A model generated the notes under the pieces. That model did no database searches. It was not told the DNA's origin and was given only the letters and a program-made list of their open reading frames with translations. From assembly GCF_010726645.1 (NCBI RefSeq), contig NZ_AP022563.1, positions 2,356,001 to 2,420,000 on the forward strand: a stretch of DNA of 64,000 bases. Reading direction: 5' to 3'. Both the position numbers and the translations under genes were made by a program. Source of the DNA: Mycolicibacterium duvalii (GTDB lineage Bacteria > Actinomycetota > Actinomycetes > Mycobacteriales > Mycobacteriaceae). Shown here piece after piece: positions 54,023-63,646 of the stretch. Positions within the stretch are counted from its first letter, which is position 1; each line of letters starts with the position of its first letter.

Positions 54023-56521
54023 GTGAGCTCGTTGGTCGATCATCTGCGCGGTCACGGTGACCGGATCGCGGTGCTCACCGAGGACCGGCACCTCACGTAC
54101 GGCGAGCTCGCCGACGGGGTCGACGAATTCGCCCGGACGTTGGGGACGGGGCGCCGGCTGGTCCTGCTCGAGACACTCAACGACATCGCGACGCTGGTCA
54201 GGTACCTCGGAGCGCTGGCCGGCGGCCATGTCGTCCTGCCGGTGGCCGCCGGTGGCGATCACCGCGCCATCGTCGAGACCTACCGGCCCAACGTGATCGT
54301 CGACGGTGCCGGGGTCCGCACCCATTCGCCCGAGACCCACCACCTCCACGACGACCTCGCGCTGCTGCTGTCCACCTCGGGCAGCACCGGGTCGCCCAAG
54401 CTGGTCCGGCTCTCCCACGCCAATCTGATGTCCAACGCCGCCGCGATCGCCGAATACCTCGGAATCCGCGCCACGGACCGGGCCGCCACGACGTTGCCGA
54501 TGTCCTACTGTTACGGCCTGTCGGTGATCCACAGCCACCTGCTGGCCGGCGCGGCGTTGATCCTGACGGATCTGTCCGTGACCGACGAGCAGTTCTGGAC
54601 CCTGTTCCGGCGTCACCGGGGCAGCACCTTCGCCGGGGTGCCTTATACCTTCGAGTTGCTCGAGCGCATCGACTTCCCGTCGATGGACCTGCCGCACCTG
54701 CGCTACCTGACCCAGGCCGGCGGACGGATGCCCGCCGAGCGGGTCCGCCGCTTCGCCGAGCAGGGTCAGCGCCGCGGCTGGGACCTGTTCGTCATGTACG
54801 GCGCCACCGAGGCGACCGCCCGGATGGCTTATCTGCCACCAGATTTCGCGCTGACGCGACCTGAGGCGATCGGGGTGCCGATCCCCGGCGGGTCGTTCTC
54901 GCTGGAACCGTGCCGGGACTGGCCGGGCGAGGAGATCGGCGAGCTGCTCTACCACGGCCCGAATGTGATGATGGGCTACGCACAGTGCGCGGCCGACCTG
55001 GCGACGGGCCGGACCGTCGACGTGTTGCGCACCGGAGATCTGGCGCGGCAGACCACCGACGGTCTCTACGAGATCGTCGGGCGCAAAAGCCGTTTCGTGA
55101 AGATGTACGGTCTGCGTATCGACCTGCACCAGGTGGAGACCAGGCTGCGCGACGACGGGGTGGCCGCGCTGTGCGTCGACCACGGCGACGGTCTGGCGGT
55201 GGTGGCCGCGGGTGGTCACGACGCCACGACGGTGCGGCGATCAGCGGCGGCCGCGGCGGGGATCCCCACCGAGGGCGTGCACGCTGTCGCGGTCACCGAG
55301 CTGCCGATGCTGACATCCGGTAAGCCCGACTACCAGACCGCGCGCAAGCTGGCCCGCGATGCCGAGCCCGCCCGCGCCCCCCGCGACCACACCGATCTGC
55401 GCGCGCTGTTCGGCGAGGTGCTCCACCTCGACCCCGCCGACATCGGCGAGGAAGCCAGCTTCGTCGACCTCGGCGGCAACTCGCTGTCCTATGTGGCGAT
55501 GTCGGTACGCCTGGAGCGGATGCTCGGTCAACTGCCGGCGCACTGGCCGCAGATGCCGATCCGGGACTTGCAGCAACTGCCGCCCCCACGAAAGCCGCGC
55601 CGCCGGTTCTGGGACACCACCATGGAGACCGGCGTCGCGCTGCGCGCCGCCGCGATCGTGCTCATCGTCGTCTCACACGCGGAACTGTTCGAGGTGTGGG
55701 GCGGCGCGCACATTCTGCTCGGCGTGGCCGGATACAACTTCGGCCGCTTCTGTCTGACCCCGCTGCCCCGGCGCCGCCGGATCCGGCACCTGCGCACCAC
55801 GATCGCCTGGATCGCGGTCCCGTCGATGGTCTGGGTCGCGCTCGCGCTCGTCATCACCGACGACTATCACCTGACCAACCTGGTGCTGGCCGACAAGTTC
55901 CTCGGGCCGTCGGACAGCATGACCTCCGGCCGGTTGTGGTTCGTCGAGGTGCTGGTGTGGATTCTGGTGGCGCTGGCCGTGCTGTTCTGGCTGCCGGCCG
56001 CCGACCGGATCGAACGCCGGTATCCGTTCGCAGTCGCGGCGGTGTTCCTCGCCGTCGGCCTGGCCGTACGGTTCGGCCCGGGGTCGGATCTCGACGCGAA
56101 GTTCACCGTGCTGGCGTTCTGGTTCTTCGCGCTGGGCTGGGCCGCGGCCAAGGCGTCGAGCACGGTGGCGCGTGTCGCCGTGACCCTCGCGTTGTTCGTC
56201 GGCCTGATCGGCTACTTCGACCACACGGAGCGCGAAGTGCTGGTGGCGGTCGGGCTGGTGCTGCTGATCTGGCTACCCACGCTGCGCTGCCCCGCCCCGG
56301 TCGCTGTGGTGGCGGGCGTGCTGGCCGAGGCGTCGCTGTATACCTACCTGACGCACTATCAGGTCTATCCGCTCTTCGGGGAACACCGTGTGATCGGGGT
56401 GCTGGCGTCGCTGCTGGCGGGAGTGGCGGTGACCGCCGCGGTGACGGCGCTGCGTCGACGGCTGCGTCCGACGTCGGGCCGCGCGATCACGGCCCCGGAG
56501 CCGGCTCACGCTCGGCGATGA
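54023..56521 (+). CDS. Adenylation - carrier - membrane acyltransferase fusion protein
   Basis: 832 residues from a GTG at 54023. Residues about 5-445: ANL adenylation domain with the P-loop STSGSTGSPK (117-126), FVMYGATEATARM, LRTGDLARQ and the A10 Lys434 (TSGKPDY). About 455-525: carrier domain with phosphopantetheine Ser487 in LGGNSLSY. About 540-810: around ten hydrophobic helices with an acyltransferase-3-like opening (ALRAAAIVLIVVSHAELFEVWGG), ending in a basic tail. It would activate a carboxylic acid, load it on its own carrier and pass it to a membrane or exported acceptor. The acyl group and acceptor are unknown. A TATCTT seven bases before the GTG suggests leaderless transcription. 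Confidence 0.85.
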   Translation: MSSLVDHLRGHGDRIAVLTEDRHLTYGELADGVDEFARTLGTGRRLVLLETLNDIATLVRYLGALAGGHVVLPVAAGGDHRAIVETYRPNVIVDGAGVRTHSPETHHLHDDLALLLSTSGSTGSPKLVRLSHANLMSNAAAIAEYLGIRATDRAATTLPMSYCYGLSVIHSHLLAGAALILTDLSVTDEQFWTLFRRHRGSTFAGVPYTFELLERIDFPSMDLPHLRYLTQAGGRMPAERVRRFAEQGQRRGWDLFVMYGATEATARMAYLPPDFALTRPEAIGVPIPGGSFSLEPCRDWPGEEIGELLYHGPNVMMGYAQCAADLATGRTVDVLRTGDLARQTTDGLYEIVGRKSRFVKMYGLRIDLHQVETRLRDDGVAALCVDHGDGLAVVAAGGHDATTVRRSAAAAAGIPTEGVHAVAVTELPMLTSGKPDYQTARKLARDAEPARAPRDHTDLRALFGEVLHLDPADIGEEASFVDLGGNSLSYVAMSVRLERMLGQLPAHWPQMPIRDLQQLPPPRKPRRRFWDTTMETGVALRAAAIVLIVVSHAELFEVWGGAHILLGVAGYNFGRFCLTPLPRRRRIRHLRTTIAWIAVPSMVWVALALVITDDYHLTNLVLADKFLGPSDSMTSGRLWFVEVLVWILVALAVLFWLPAADRIERRYPFAVAAVFLAVGLAVRFGPGSDLDAKFTVLAFWFFALGWAAAKASSTVARVAVTLALFVGLIGYFDHTEREVLVAVGLVLLIWLPTLRCPAPVAVVAGVLAEASLYTYLTHYQVYPLFGEHRVIGVLASLLAGVAVTAAVTALRRRLRPTSGRAITAPEPAHARR

Positions 56522-57305
56522 GTCCTTCCTGAACCAACGTCGCGGCGACCACGCCATCGCCGTCGACCAGGCTGGCGGTCACGACGCCGCGGCCGCGCGC
56601 TGCCGCCGGCGACCGGCTCTCCAGCAGGTTCCACCGGTCGGCGTGGACGGCGCGGTGGAACCACATCGACGAGTCGGTGGTTCCGCTGCGGTGACTTCGG
56701 GCACGCATGGAATGTCCGTGCACCTGCAGTGCCGGGTCGATCAGGTAGACGTCGGTGACATAGGCGGCTACCAGCGTGTGCACCCGCGGGTCGGCCGGGA
56801 GCTCGGCTGTGGTGCGCCACCACATGCGGCGCACGAATCCGTCGGTGCCCACGGCGTCGTCGACGATGCGGATGTCGAGTTCGTCGAGCGGCAGCGACGG
56901 CGCCGGTCCGGGCGGACCGGTCTGCGGCAAGGTGGCGGGGTCTTCCGGCGCCGCGGCCCGCCAGCCGTGTTCCGGGCCCGGCAACGCGGCCGAGAACGAC
57001 ACCGTCGCGGTGGTCAGCAGTCGGCCGTCTTGCAATGCATCGACGCGCCGGGACGCGGCCGTACGGCCGTCGTAGACCCGCGTCACCTGGTAGTCGGTCG
57101 GTTGCCCGGCGTCGCCGCCGCGCAGGAACTGCAGGTGCAGCGCAGTGGGAGCCTTGACGTCGTCGACCGTGCGCCACGCCGCGGCCAGGCTCTGGGCCAC
57201 CAGCAGGCCGCCGTAGGCCCGCTTGCCGGCCGGGCCGCTGGCCGGTCCGCGCCACGTGTCGCGGCCGACGTCGGTGACCTCGAGCAGCTCCGCAAGCGTG
57301 CTCAC
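56487..57305 (-). CDS. TesB-like acyl-CoA thioesterase
   Basis: 272 residues from a GTG at 57305, overlapping the CoA-transferase stop (GTGA). Double-hotdog acyl-CoA thioesterase II: YGGLLVAQSLAAAWRTV near residue 31, LHLQFLRGGD, then the second half with MWFHRAVHADRWNLLESRSPAAARGRG. The catalytic Asp/Thr/Gln triad of TesB is partly visible (SSMWFH). The 3' end overlaps the end of the acyltransferase fusion by 35 bases on the opposite strand. Confidence 0.88.
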   Translation of the reverse strand: MSTLAELLEVTDVGRDTWRGPASGPAGKRAYGGLLVAQSLAAAWRTVDDVKAPTALHLQFLRGGDAGQPTDYQVTRVYDGRTAASRRVDALQDGRLLTTATVSFSAALPGPEHGWRAAAPEDPATLPQTGPPGPAPSLPLDELDIRIVDDAVGTDGFVRRMWWRTTAELPADPRVHTLVAAYVTDVYLIDPALQVHGHSMRARSHRSGTTDSSMWFHRAVHADRWNLLESRSPAAARGRGVVTASLVDGDGVVAATLVQEGLIAEREPAPGP

Positions 57306-58510
57306 GCGACGGTGCCCGAATCGAACAGCTCGTCGATCCGGCCGCGGTCCATCGACAACCAGTCCCCCAGCACAGCCGCGGTGTCGTCGCCCAGCGCGGG
57401 AGCGGCGACGGCGGGCGGGTACGACCCGTCGATCGACACGGGCAGCCCGGCCGCCAGGTAGCGGCCCACTCGTGGCTGGTCGAGTTCGGTGAACAGCGGG
57501 TTGTCGGTCACCCGGGGATCGGCGGCCGTTTCGGCGAAACTCTGGTAGCGCTCCCACAGCACCGAGGTCGCCGACAGGGCGGCAGCGACCTCCGCGCCGG
57601 TATGGCTGCTGAACCACTCGGCGAACAGTGCGCTCAGCGCCTCCCGGTGCCGGTAGCGTTCGCCTTCGTCGGTGAAATCGGCGCCCAGGGAATCCGCCAG
57701 CGCGGCAACGGCTCCGGCGGTGCCGGTGAGATCGGTCAGGTCGCGGAAGTGCCGACCGGTCAGCGCGACGACCATGTAGGACACCCCGTCGCTGCTGGTG
57801 AAGTTCTGTCCGTAGGTGCCGTACACCGCGTTGCCGATGCGTTGTCGCGCGGTGCCGTTGATCATGGCCTCGGTCAACAGGCTGAGGTTGCCGGCGGTGG
57901 CCAGTGCGACGTTCTCCAGCGGGATGCTGATCTGCTGGCCGTGCCCGGTGGCGTCGCGGTGGCGCAGCGCGGTGACCACCGACAGCGCCGCGTACAGACC
58001 GCAGCTGACATCCCAGGCCGGCAGTACGTGGTTGACCGGGGTGGTCAGCTCGGCCGGTCCGGTCACCAACGGGAAGCCGATGGCGGCGTTGACGGTGTAG
58101 TCCACGCCGGTGCCGCCGTCGTGGCGCCCGGAGACCTCGATGTGGATCAGGTCGGGCCGCGTCCGGCGCAACGTCTCGTAGGAATGCCATTGCCGCCCGG
58201 CGACATTGGTGATGAACACCCCGGCGTCGGCGATCAGTCGGGTGACCAGCTGCTGCCCGCTCTCCGCACGCATGTCGACGGCCAGCGACCGTTTGCCCTT
58301 GTTCAGGCCCGCCCAGTAGATGCTGTCTCCGGACTCGGTGAGCGGCCAGCGCCGGTAGTCCGCGGCACCGCCGACCGGGTCGACGCGCAGCACCTCGGCA
58401 CCCAGTTGCGCCAGGGTCATCCCCGCCAGTGGCACTGCGACGAAGCTGGAGATCTCGACGACCCGCACTCCGGCCAGGGGCCGCGCCGGGTCTGGCGCTG
58501 ATTCGGTCAC
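57302..58510 (-). CDS. CaiB/BaiF family CoA transferase (mesaconyl/methylfumaryl-type)
   Basis: 402 residues. Class III CoA-transferase fold: LAGVRVVEISSFVAVPLAGMTLAQLGAEVLRVD, WAGLNKGKRSLAVDM, and catalytic Asp in LPAWDVSCGLYAALSV. It resembles the intramolecular 2-methylfumaryl-CoA isomerase subgroup more than BaiF, judged by the AWDVSCG motif, but other substrates are possible. Forms a translationally coupled pair with the TesB-like gene. Confidence 0.88.
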   Translation of the reverse strand: MTESAPDPARPLAGVRVVEISSFVAVPLAGMTLAQLGAEVLRVDPVGGAADYRRWPLTESGDSIYWAGLNKGKRSLAVDMRAESGQQLVTRLIADAGVFITNVAGRQWHSYETLRRTRPDLIHIEVSGRHDGGTGVDYTVNAAIGFPLVTGPAELTTPVNHVLPAWDVSCGLYAALSVVTALRHRDATGHGQQISIPLENVALATAGNLSLLTEAMINGTARQRIGNAVYGTYGQNFTSSDGVSYMVVALTGRHFRDLTDLTGTAGAVAALADSLGADFTDEGERYRHREALSALFAEWFSSHTGAEVAAALSATSVLWERYQSFAETAADPRVTDNPLFTELDQPRVGRYLAAGLPVSIDGSYPPAVAAPALGDDTAAVLGDWLSMDRGRIDELFDSGTVA

Positions 58511-58534
58511 CCGATCAAGCTAGCAAGCGCGCGT

Positions 58535-59308
58535 TCAGATCAGTTCGATCGCTTCGGCGATCGAGGGCAGCACCCGGCTGGGCCGAAACGGGTACCGGTC
58601 CACATCCTCGATCGAGGTCGAACCGGTGAGCACCAGGATGGTCTCCAGCCCGGCCTCGATGCCGGCGACGACGTCGGTGTCCATCCGGTCACCGACCATC
58701 ACCGTGGTCTCGGAGTGCGCCTCGATGCGGTTGAGAGCACTGCGGAACATCATCGGGTTGGGCTTGCCCACGAAGTACGGTTCGCGTCCGGTGGCCTTGG
58801 TGATCATCGCCGCGACCGAGCCGGTGGCCGGCAGCGGACCCTCCGCCGACGGCCCGGTGACGTCCGGGTTGGTGGCGATGAAGCGGGCCCCGCCGAGGAT
58901 CAGACGGACCGCTTTGGTGATCGCCTCGAAGGAGTAGGTGCGGGTCTCACCGAGCACCACGAAGTCGGGATCGATGTCGGTCATCGTGTAGCCGGCCTCG
59001 TGCAGCGCGGTGGTCAACCCGGCCTCGCCGATGACGTAGGCCGACCCGCCGGGCTGCTGGTCGGCCAGGAACGTCGCAGTCGCCAGCGCCGAGGTCCAGA
59101 TCGCCCGCTCGGGAACGGTCAGCCCCGATCGGGCCAGCCGCGCGGCCAGGTCCCGCGGGGTGAAGATCGAGTTGTTGGTCAGCACCAGGAACGGCCGCTC
59201 GAGTTCGGCGAGCCGCTGCAGGAACTCCGCCGCCCCGGGCAGCGCGTGCTCCTCGCGGACCAGCACGCCGTCCATGTCGGTCAGCCAACACTGCGGGGTG
59301 GGACGCAT
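58535..59308 (-). CDS. HAD-superfamily phosphatase, NagD type
   Basis: 257 residues. Motif I nucleophile in CWLTDMDGVLVREE, motif II Thr in LVLTNNSIFTPRD, Lys in YFVGKPNPMMF, motif IV in MVGDRMDTDVVAGIEAGLETILVLTG. C2 cap domain between motifs II and III as in NagD/p-nitrophenylphosphatase. Dephosphorylates small phosphorylated metabolites. Lies 54 bases downstream of the stress-protein gene on the same strand. Confidence 0.92.
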   Translation of the reverse strand: MRPTPQCWLTDMDGVLVREEHALPGAAEFLQRLAELERPFLVLTNNSIFTPRDLAARLARSGLTVPERAIWTSALATATFLADQQPGGSAYVIGEAGLTTALHEAGYTMTDIDPDFVVLGETRTYSFEAITKAVRLILGGARFIATNPDVTGPSAEGPLPATGSVAAMITKATGREPYFVGKPNPMMFRSALNRIEAHSETTVMVGDRMDTDVVAGIEAGLETILVLTGSTSIEDVDRYPFRPSRVLPSIAEAIELI

Positions 59309-59362
59309 CGACCCAGTCTGGCAGTCAACGCGCCCCTGCCGCCAGCATTGACATCGCAGCGC

Positions 59363-60244
59363 TCATGCAGCGGTTTCCGCGCGACAGACCATCACCGGAA
59401 CGGTGCTGTGCTGCAACAGGTTCAGGCTGGTCGAGCCGAGCAGCGTGCTGGCCAGCGCATTGCGGCCACGCGTACCGACGATCACCAGTTGCGCATCGCC
59501 GCAATGGCCGAGCACCGCCTCGGCCGCCGGAGCCTCCTCGACGATGGGCTCCACCGCCACGGCGGGATACCGCTCCGACATCCGCGTGGTCTCGCTCACC
59601 AGCGCAGCCCGCTGCGCGGCACGGAGCGCCTCGTGCAGCTCTTCGTCGACCGCATCCGCCGGCAGACGTGCCGACCACCCGCGCACCGCGCGTACCCCGA
59701 CGCCGAACCGGTCGGCGACGTCGAACGCGGCCGCCAGCGCGGCGGTCCCCGAGGGACTGCCGTCGGTGCCGACCACCACCGGCTGGCCGCTCAGCGCCGT
59801 CTGCCCGCCACGCCACGCCACCACCGGGCAGTGGGCGTGCGCGGCCACCGCCAGGGTCGTGGAGCCCAGCAGCAGCAGCGACGCGGTGTTGATCTCGTTG
59901 CCGCCCAACACGATCAGTCGCGCCTCTCGGCTCGCCGCAGTGAGCACCTGGTCGGCGGGTTCGCGGTACGATGCCGTCGACACGACCAGGTCGGGGAAGT
60001 CGGACCGGACCGCGTCGGCGGCGTCTTTGAGGAAGATCGGCGCCGTGTCGGCCTGGTAGGACACGATCGCGGCCTGGATCGCGGCCGTCGCCTCGCTCAG
60101 GCCCCGGCCCAGACCCACCATCGCGTGCACGATGTGCAGCGGCGCGCCCACGCGGGTGGCGACCGCACCCGCCCACCGGGTCGCCGCGATGGCCGCGTCG
60201 CTACCGTCCACCCCGACGACGACCGCACCGGTGTGCTCTGCCAT
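59363..60244 (-). CDS. Tandem universal stress protein
   Basis: 293 residues from ATG 60244. Two UspA domains: residues about 6-145 (VVVGVDGSDAAIAATRWA) and about 155-290 (VVVGTDGSPSGTAALAAAF), each with an ATP-binding G-2x-G-9x-G(S/T) pattern, such as VGTRGRNALASTLLGSTS. Double-Usp proteins of this kind belong to the dormancy (DosR) set in mycobacteria. It is 23 bases downstream of PEP synthase, near a zinc ADH and a P-loop kinase, an arrangement like Rv2004c-Rv2005c neighbourhoods. No DosR box is seen within the window. Confidence 0.92.
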   Translation of the reverse strand: MAEHTGAVVVGVDGSDAAIAATRWAGAVATRVGAPLHIVHAMVGLGRGLSEATAAIQAAIVSYQADTAPIFLKDAADAVRSDFPDLVVSTASYREPADQVLTAASREARLIVLGGNEINTASLLLLGSTTLAVAAHAHCPVVAWRGGQTALSGQPVVVGTDGSPSGTAALAAAFDVADRFGVGVRAVRGWSARLPADAVDEELHEALRAAQRAALVSETTRMSERYPAVAVEPIVEEAPAAEAVLGHCGDAQLVIVGTRGRNALASTLLGSTSLNLLQHSTVPVMVCRAETAA

Positions 60245-60267
60245 GACGATTTCCTCCGTGGTCGGTG

Positions 60268-62549
60268 CTAGCTGCGCGCCGCCTCCAACAGGAGTCTGCG
60301 CTCGGCAGCTGACACCGTACGCCGGGCCGCCGCGGCGGCGTCGGGGTTGACCGACACCGACGTGATGCCCATCCGCACCAGATGCTCGGCGAACGCCGGG
60401 TTCGTCGAGGGCGCCTGACCGCACAGCGACGACGTGATCCCGAGCCGGCGCGCGGTGCTCACGATCCGTCCGATCGCGTCCAGCACGGCGGCGTCGGACT
60501 CGTCGAACAGTTCGGCGCAGATGTCGGAATCCCGGTCCACGCCCAGCGTCAACTGGGTCAGGTCGTTGCTCCCGATCGAGACCCCGTCGATGCCCATACC
60601 CACGTACTCGGGCAGCCAGTAGGCGATCGACGGCACCTCGGCCATCACCCACCGGTGCAGGCCACGCTGCTTGCCCAGCGGGCTGGCGTCGATCAGCTCC
60701 AGGCACTCCTCGAGTTCCCACTTGGTGCGCACGAACGGAATCATCAAGTGCAGGTTCGGGTTCTGCTCACGCACCCGCGCCAGCGCGGCCAACTCCAGTG
60801 CGAACACCTCCGGTTCCTTGACGTAGCGGTAGCAGCCGCGGAAGCCGATCATCGGGTTGTGCTCCTCGGGTTCGTAGGCGTCGCCGCCTTCGAGGCCGCG
60901 GAACTCGTTGGTGCGGAAGTCGGTGGTGCGATAGATGACGGGACGCGGCGCGAACGCCGCAGCGATGCCGCCGACCGCGTCGACCATCGCCGACACCATC
61001 GACTCCTGCTCGCCGCGGGCGATCAACTCCCGCGGGTGCCGGTTCTGCAACGCCTCGGTCAGCATGAACTCCGCGCGCAGCAGCCCGACACCGTCGACGT
61101 CCTGCGCGGCCACGGCGTCGGCGGTGTCGGCCATCGCGAGGTTGACGTAGATCTTGGTGGCGGTCACCTCGGCGGCCGCGACGGTGGTCGGCGGGCCGGC
61201 GGGACGGTCCACCGCCGAGGTCTGCGCGGGGCGACCGCGTCACCGGTCAGCACCCGGCCGTGGGTGCCGTCGACGGTCACCAGCATGCCGTCCTTCAGGT
61301 CGGTGGTGGCGGTTCGCGCCCCGACGATGCACGGCACGCCCAGCTCGCGGGCGACGATGGCGGCGTGACAGGTCATCCCGCCGGTGTCGGTGACCAGCGC
61401 CGCGGCCCGGCGCATGGTGGGCAGCCAGTCGGGATTGGTCATCTGGGACACCAGGACCTCACCGTCGCGGAGCCGGGACCCCTCCTCCGGGGTCAGCAGC
61501 ACCCGCACGGTGCCGGCCGCCTCGCCCGGCGCAGCCGGTAGACCGCGCGCCACCACGTCATGGGTCTCGGGAGCCGGCATCGTGGCGTGGTGCAGCGTGG
61601 TCACCGGCCGGGCCTGAACGAACCAGGTCTTTCCGCCGGCGATGGCCCACTCGGTGTCCTGGGCACATCCGTGGTGCTTCTCGATGGCCAGGGCCAGGTC
61701 CACGATCTCCAGCAACTCGGCGTCGCTGAGCACCTTCGCCGTGGCCTCCTCCTCGCCGAGATCGATGGTTGCGTCGCTGCCGTCCGCGCCTCGGACGATT
61801 TTGAACGACTTGTATCCCAATCGGGTGCTGAGGATCTTGCGATGCTCCTTCGACACGATGTAGGTGTCGGGTTCCACCGACCCCGACACCACCACTTCGC
61901 CCTGCCCGAACGCCGCCTCCACCACGACCCGGTCCTCGGCGCCGGTGCTCGGATCGGCGGTGAAGGCCACCCCCGAGCGTTCGGAGGCGATCATCTGTTG
62001 CACCACCACGGCCATCGCCGGGTCGGACCCGAAGTTGCGGCTGGCCCGGTAGGTGACCACGCGCGGGCTGAACAGCGACGCCCAGCACCGCTGGACCGCT
62101 TCGATGAGGTCGTCCTCGCCGCTGATGTTGGTGAACGTGGCGTTCATGCCGGCAAAGGACGCATCCTTGCCGTCCTCCCCGGTGGCCGAGGAGCGCACGG
62201 CCACCGACACGTTGTCGCCGAGTGCGCGGTAGGCGCGCAGCACCTGGTCGCGCACCTCGTCGGCGATGCCGCCCTTCCACACCAGGGTCTGCATCTGCTC
62301 GCACATCTCGATCAGCCGGTCCGGGTTGCCGACCTGCGCCATGGCCGCGCGGTGTGCGGCGTTCAGTTCGTCGGTCACTCCGCCGGCACGCATGGAGTTC
62401 CGGTAGCAGTCCCGCAGCAGCACGAAGCCGGGCGGTACCGGCAGCCCGGCGGCGATCATCTCACCGAGGTTGGCCCCCTTGCCCCCCGCGTCCTCGGCGT
62501 CACTCAGCCGCAGGTGCGCGAAATCGCGCACCAGATTCGAGTTCGTCAT
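60268..62549 (-). pseudogene. ppsA: Phosphoenolpyruvate synthase, interrupted by a one-base frameshift
   Basis: Two overlapping frames together make about 760 residues, the usual PEP synthase length. The first (62549 down to about 61230) has the ATP-grasp domain (DAGGKGANLGEMIAAG, VRSSATGEDG) and the phosphohistidine swivel domain (TGGMTCHAAIVAREL). The second (from about 61230 to 60268) has the PEP-binding barrel ([29 protein letters not shown], catalytic Cys in SSLCGQAPS). The joint falls at four G on the plus strand, 61228-61231; adding one base restores [10 protein letters not shown] continuous with [10 protein letters not shown]. The break lies in the linker between domains. It may be an assembly error or a true mutation; without repair PEP formation from pyruvate would be lost. 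Confidence 0.85.
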
Positions 62550-62576
62550 CGATGCTCTCCCAATCCCGTGTCGTGG

Positions 62577-63623
62577 CTACTTGGCGGCGGTCAGCAAGAC
62601 CTTGAGCGCGCCGGTCTCGGCGGCCGCCGCGAAGATGTCGTAAGCGTCCTCGAACTCGTCGAGGGTGAAGCGGTGCGTGATCATCGGAGCGGTGTCGATC
62701 CGCGCACTGGCCACCAACTCGATCAGCGTCGGAGTGGAGTAGGTGTCGACCAGGCCCGTGGTGATGGTGAGGTTCTTGATCCAGATGTCTTCGAGGTGCA
62801 ACGTGGCCGGCGCCCCGTGGACGCCGATGTTGGCGACGTGCCCGCCCGGGCGGACCAGCTCCACGCACTGCTCGAAGGTCTGCGGCACCCCGACGGCCTC
62901 CATCACCACATCGGCACCGAGACCGCCGGTGAGTTCCTTGACGACGGTCGACGGGGACTGCTTCGTCGCGTTGACCGTCACGTCCGCGCCGAATCTGCGG
63001 GCGGCCTCCAGCCGGGAGTCGGCGAGGTCGACCACGACGATGTGGCTGGGGCTGTACAGCCGTGCGGTCAGGATCGCCGCCAGCCCGATCGGCCCGGCCC
63101 CGACGATGACCACGGTGTCGCCGGGCGCCACCGCGCCGTTGCGCACGCCCACCTCGTAGGAGGTGGGCAGGATGTCGGCCAGCATCACCATCTGTTCGTC
63201 GCTGACCCCCGCCGGCACCTTGTGGGTGGACGTGTCGGCGAACGGCACGCGGACGAGTTCGGCCTGGGTGCCGTCGATCAGGTGGCCCAGAATCCATCCG
63301 CCACCGCCAAGACACTGGCCGTACATGCCGTCCCGGCAGTATCGGCACCTGCCGCAGGCGGTGATGCAGGAGACCAGCACCCGGTCGCCGACCGACAGCG
63401 TCTGCACGGCGTCACCGACCGAGACGACGGTGCCGACGGCTTCGTGTCCGAGGATGCGCCCGTCGGTGACCTCGGGCACGTCGCCTTTGAGGATGTGCAG
63501 ATCGGTGCCGCAGATTGTGACAGCGTCGACGCGCACGATGGCGTCGGTCGCCGCGCCGATCACCGGATCGGGCACCTCCTCCCACGACCTGCGTCCCGGA
63601 CCGTGGTACACCATTGCCTTCAT
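62577..63623 (-). CDS. Zinc-dependent alcohol dehydrogenase
   Basis: 348 residues from ATG 63623. Complete zinc MDR: catalytic Cys in TICGTDLHIL, GHEAVGTVVSVG, structural-zinc cysteines CGRCRYCRDGMYGQC, NAD loop VVIVGAGPIGLAAILTARL. Similar to the mycobacterial AdhC/threonine-type enzymes in stress loci. Between PEP synthase (27-base gap) and a kinase (23-base gap), same strand, so probably one operon with the universal stress protein. Confidence 0.93.
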   Translation of the reverse strand: MKAMVYHGPGRRSWEEVPDPVIGAATDAIVRVDAVTICGTDLHILKGDVPEVTDGRILGHEAVGTVVSVGDAVQTLSVGDRVLVSCITACGRCRYCRDGMYGQCLGGGGWILGHLIDGTQAELVRVPFADTSTHKVPAGVSDEQMVMLADILPTSYEVGVRNGAVAPGDTVVIVGAGPIGLAAILTARLYSPSHIVVVDLADSRLEAARRFGADVTVNATKQSPSTVVKELTGGLGADVVMEAVGVPQTFEQCVELVRPGGHVANIGVHGAPATLHLEDIWIKNLTITTGLVDTYSTPTLIELVASARIDTAPMITHRFTLDEFEDAYDIFAAAAETGALKVLLTAAK

Positions 63624-63646
63624 CGCCCGCCTCTTCTCCCTACCGA

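Noticed and set aside
61200..61260. Programmed frameshift in PEP synthase
   Set aside because: No slippery heptamer with a downstream structure is evident, and no such case is known to me in this family; a sequencing or mutational indel is simpler. Kept only as a minor possibility in the finding.
59309..63646. DosR-box regulation of the stress-type gene run
   Set aside because: Gene content suggests the dormancy regulon, but I could not find the GGGACTTTNGGCCC-type palindrome in any of the intergenic gaps within the window; the promoter may lie beyond the right edge.
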